Assembly (NCBI GenBank): GCA_016935095.1 | Contig: JAFGRO010000026.1 | Location: 18,248 to 82,247, forward strand | Direction: 5' to 3' | From: Candidatus Woesearchaeota archaeon | Lineage (GTDB): Archaea > Nanobdellota > Nanobdellia > Woesearchaeales > GW2011-AR15 | Length of the DNA: 64,000 nucleotides | Shown: one piece after another, positions 63,701-64,000 of the stretch | Layout of the letters: every line of letters starts with the position of its first letter | Numbering within the stretch: position 1 is the stretch's first letter | Notes under the pieces: model-generated | The model's database searches: none | Told to the model about the DNA's origin: nothing | Seen by the model: only the letters and a program-made list of their open reading frames with translations | Position numbers and translations under genes: made by a program

Positions 63701-64000
63701 TATGATGATTTAAGATTCATTGATTTTTCTACTGGAGAATTCATAGAGTTGGATTATGAGCTAGAGTATTATGATACAGGTCATGCGGATGTCTGGGTAA
63801 GGATTCCGACATTATATACAGGAGCAAACTCTATATATATGTATTACAATAATACAGGAGCCGCTTCAGGAGAGAATCCGACAGGAGTATGGGATGATAA
63901 TTATGTAGGAGTATGGCACATATCAGAGGGAGGAACAGGAACAAGATTTGATTCAACAACAGGGAATGATGGCACACCGCAGAGCTATGAAGGCAATGAA
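54764..64000 (+). CDS. Second giant surface protein, at least 3079 codons, running off the window end
   Basis: The ATG at 54764 overlaps the previous stop by four bases (ATGA), and the frame stays open to 64000. Features read from the translation: signal peptide (about 1-24), two Ig/MG-like domains similar to the N-terminus of the 5808-residue protein (LVLLDKSEYHLGDTVNI type), a beta-rich domain of about 200 residues, a Thr/Ser-rich beta domain ending in ALVLIQGITN (about 564-765), then a region of Ig-like and LamG-like segments, a Cys-rich module (about 1290-1670) with many C-x(2-8)-C spacings, more Ig-like domains and, near the end, a DUF2341 domain (WWDLSWQRRKMITITN, ADYDDLRFI-like) leading into a LamG-type lectin. 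No stop is seen, so its anchor is unknown. It shares modules with the other giant protein and is probably a second adhesin or wall component. Confidence 0.88.
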   Translation, partial: MKSITKSIILCTLILFVLPIIKPSENNLVLLDKSEYHLGDTVNINLEDNSFEELQLSIINNNNIYKYLGIPEPYLIFTPKDAGDYRIELTDIAKNEVVYGINFSVYEKTDEPKTNENYYYLEIGNAPDDTLVYTDKEIYQKNEIVNIYINNITSDYNLVIKSENNIYTFLGELVSPMKFIPKDPGKHEIQLLNSLNEIVYETEFYLGFPDEEDLTGYKKYDEIKLINNSDADSPFSGVYNQSYFNIKEDLADRKLCTYCDNNTFERLNGLNKFFASNITKKTRLKHGDVRIKDSKGNNINSRIKFESEFFDEPFGFDDELYLGTYDIEIIPENIRIKKMEILALNFTGELNLSIEDVNKSFRVNNENTVSCFAIDPSSLDFESGEFTFTASGTELWKCAEWNFSTQTCYGDWIKVMELTPGEEYNIPLTVDDPGFAEIYITAAMHLDENRSFISDIYEEIKELDGIWSEPIYEDEYVRVTFEQELDNSRDITLYPRIVSGNPKVEIYEIDGTEKIAEFSSIISNGYNKVFLTNLVGQQDVFDLRVSDGAIEIDHIIDPSPSTVQTTTATADTGTQLAFTFGSQPSVGNLLVAFLGTSDYLEDREPSAPDGTWTQIEIQENGNAELTVWWKIVQSGDGTSYTFTISGSAERGSGILYEIQDVDSADPIHKSDSAQGSTTTPSLTPDVLGTLALATLATDDTESVSSVSSGWTLDESVLPTYHGTYSASRDDPTNDTTTAISNTFTMGGTVNNPSTALVLIQGITNTAPSAPTNIQCDGSDNCNITVYTSVILNASGSTDNENDTITYFIEATFEGVINSDDLESSIIQMTAEPGPASNTTLFSDGGERPPWLSSTDCDHGGAWTGCSASSSDVWSSNANPRPGGSYAIEFEEVDAGENNYLYKDIDGTGYNEVYIEWWWAEDNLVSTEWCRMHIDGTQAAQHTGAVYSDNQYVFYSAKVSDYSVISSSIEFRFTALAAGTSDECFLDDVVIKGATAGSASETNTTPETYENAGSDAPSINNITITIEVDSYNPSASVQQSTNDPDLYLELYDGSSWRNVGEFDLDSTYTDPGLDTSNHNFSLLITDPVILSAWKNVSNQDLRITGIYMDYYDSATIDEINYTGVWVSINGKVWVEIGNHSDTETFEWDITDVGEQTCVDLRARAIDLDGTNTYSGYFTKGCCLNIIPMPVVTINSVGGDETEIYSFTDETPIVNATLNINSICYLSEADETFAQMVANGRVNCGLFYRKVPNTCEYTNTLPMGAGYLYMACNSTSGVENNDTNNKDIQIDVLCDAHTDCLATQYCDQNQDCVSDVITGYSCYNKAYGSDNDDEICQSGFDGSHPTAKCINDSTYIATYPGWYCSADADDCVYNDNGNSYDLNYRLCNATTNDYKQCSAGNEWGSWVNCAEQYDPANQTATASTHTGWNCSYYATAQTCSSGDIDLGSYGCQGASTSCNDYVYNVSDNSCVNNVWGCDVGCGAECDTDNSTSPGIINNVCYYDKSCSSACAWSQNTEEAPEFCIDDYDGGACSQTERTRPEYNETCYWSPECQNSYGANMTLSGLLLEDYCDTCDAAGNHSGDYSPAPTEPCALNCSDSGIMYYDTGGTWDDRRDDCADGTTTILSDTLAMGDVWNGSSPAVCNDTECDNDCGAYLDGACLYGECICTDNNLPIIELISPVNNAWLNNPEVAFKFNVTDLGSGIENCSLILNGIIVNTSLNTIETVILNFSRILQNGTYNWSIECYDNSSNYNYNRSENRTVGVDTTSPQLSNPGISGTSFGISDIICLNVTVTDTYSGIDQVLANINRPGLNPINLTLTDDASSCDPGTGNNIYSLEYTLQFSGIFNWTFAFAFDNATNENSLEVGYDWYVEAGGELDLSMNQPTENIEINESEGTFNYSYLQNCTVICTSSEIDCENVTLYSEYNPGSEYEEIMSSTTDLINPDNGYSCGNLSASGTIVSTNLQAESHEVTIASGTSQTQSLTNTYNISKAFITTQGTQYTGASAAGNNPSIKYTTVEWSNCNNGLCNQVIIQRGGSSTTEAVAGVNIIQSDLIDVYNFSVSIGATSTSNTVDISGWAAKPDGVDDKCFIQASGSVRTTATSGDCNNPVKIEYYFSDDNTVTAARPDYDGDGGCSAGAALTATGFVVCFNDDTTIYPVDGDDVNLGSGESAVNIGSTIDTTQSFVTCTWASEASDGIEAANLFYRIYNSNQIGLSRSQTTTTEGTIDYTCYIADFSTGNNYNAKVDQDKIPDGTIGDQISFTHDLSDAVDLNQTQLICSVGFRDGDATAHGRGEWAYSFLDSDTIQMKRSQTGNTDPSHDIVCQAITFPNETVILSEDLTDSTCSYMFNITSGVNSGNNTWPIRCKSTSENSATVFSDAVNLTINDHPTALFYYPLNSTWLGKTVIINASSSYDSDGTLVNYLFELDDRLAFDEPQLLCDSADDYCSFDTTTQNQCNNNSMECNIRVTVTDDNGLENSTLVLVGFDTQGPDVTLYNPYNFTNITSDYSVNASATDYQTNVNTVIFEYRENDTDTWKLINSDTSSPYKVTWLISSLADGNSYEVRAYANDTFGNIGNYDVHYNITIDRNGPAIVLGEPENDTWTKDYNITFYYNVSDLYSGVANCSLILNGKINLTNYTISEEDENNFTLINIQEKIYNWSINCTDFLGNVNSSIIKILNIDRTGPVSTLDRPPNYGNISGTTYSVNATIVDSGIGEDTAVFEYRENANETWKPVCEDDRIDDNIALCNWNTSSLEDGDTYQVRVLANDSLGNNGTPSIHTNIRVDNNGPSITLISPPNGNKDGDGNVFFKFSVSDTVSGIANCSLYINNEINQSMYAYIPKSQTLQFNLTNMSNGNYYWNITCWDDFEYPTQSWSKTRLVIVDIRYTMNVNISSSKQQYEIGNQLADTANFTTNTTDYYNNSIDTFVTLDIIKGNSTYPWWDLSWQRRKMITITNIGNENLTDFPAYLNISYDPNMQSDYDDLRFIDFSTGEFIELDYELEYYDTGHADVWVRIPTLYTGANSIYMYYNNTGAASGENPTGVWDDNYVGVWHISEGGTGTRFDSTTGNDGTPQSYEGNE

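Noticed and set aside
1-64000. tRNA, rRNA, insertion sequences and integrase sites
   Set aside because: I found no cloverleaf-like GTTC..A-box/B-box pairs, rRNA-like GC-rich blocks, transposase-like proteins or terminal inverted repeats.

Overview
The window is AT-rich archaeal DNA, most likely from a DPANN lineage of the Woesearchaeota/Pacearchaeota type. This placement is inferred from gene content and style; no rRNA or other marker gene is present. Supporting signs are TATA-like boxes, GAGGTG-type ribosome binding sites behind A-tracts, a membrane-anchored HerA-type ATPase, several KaiC-like proteins, UbiA and geranylgeranyl-reductase family enzymes, and very long Asn/Thr/Ser-rich secreted proteins built from Ig-like modules. 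I see no tRNA, rRNA, insertion sequence, integrase or CRISPR array.

Region 1 (about 1-9420) is a tightly packed plus-strand block. It holds the 3' part of a membrane-anchored surface protein, a two-pass membrane HerA/FtsK-superfamily ATPase with a large ectodomain, a small coiled-coil protein, a soluble adaptor-like protein, and a long coiled-coil protein with its own promoter. A roughly 75-residue module with an H-V-x5-NDF-x2-WI core occurs twice in the ATPase, once in the adaptor, and again at the C-terminus of the surface protein at 16719. This links the two loci.

Region 2 (about 9445-28079) is sensory and membrane-associated. Three tandem substrate-binding lipoproteins without any transporter lead into a double-Cache histidine kinase and a stand-alone receiver. 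A small basic DNA-binding candidate, a KaiC-like ATPase and two membrane coiled-coil surface proteins follow. A five-PAS protein, a FIST-domain lipoprotein, a second histidine kinase and a second receiver complete the region. Both receivers lack an output domain.

Region 3 (about 28095-33894) holds a UbiA prenyltransferase overlapping a geranylgeranyl-reductase-like flavoprotein. Minus-strand genes here encode a V4R-like protein, a KaiC-like ATPase, a small conserved protein and two KaiC-like proteins that have lost the P-loop.

Region 4 (about 33895-64000) starts with a gene-poor regulatory stretch and a winged-helix regulator that probably uses a non-AUG start. It continues with a 5808-residue secreted protein, a Cys-rich single-pass membrane protein, and a second giant surface protein. 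The last one is open for at least 3079 codons and runs off the window end. Together these look like the outer envelope or adhesion machinery of the cell.

The most unusual feature is the combination of a surface-exposed, membrane-embedded HerA motor with adaptor and surface proteins that share one cytoplasmic module. It is a candidate, undescribed envelope machine for secretion, appendage assembly or signalling.
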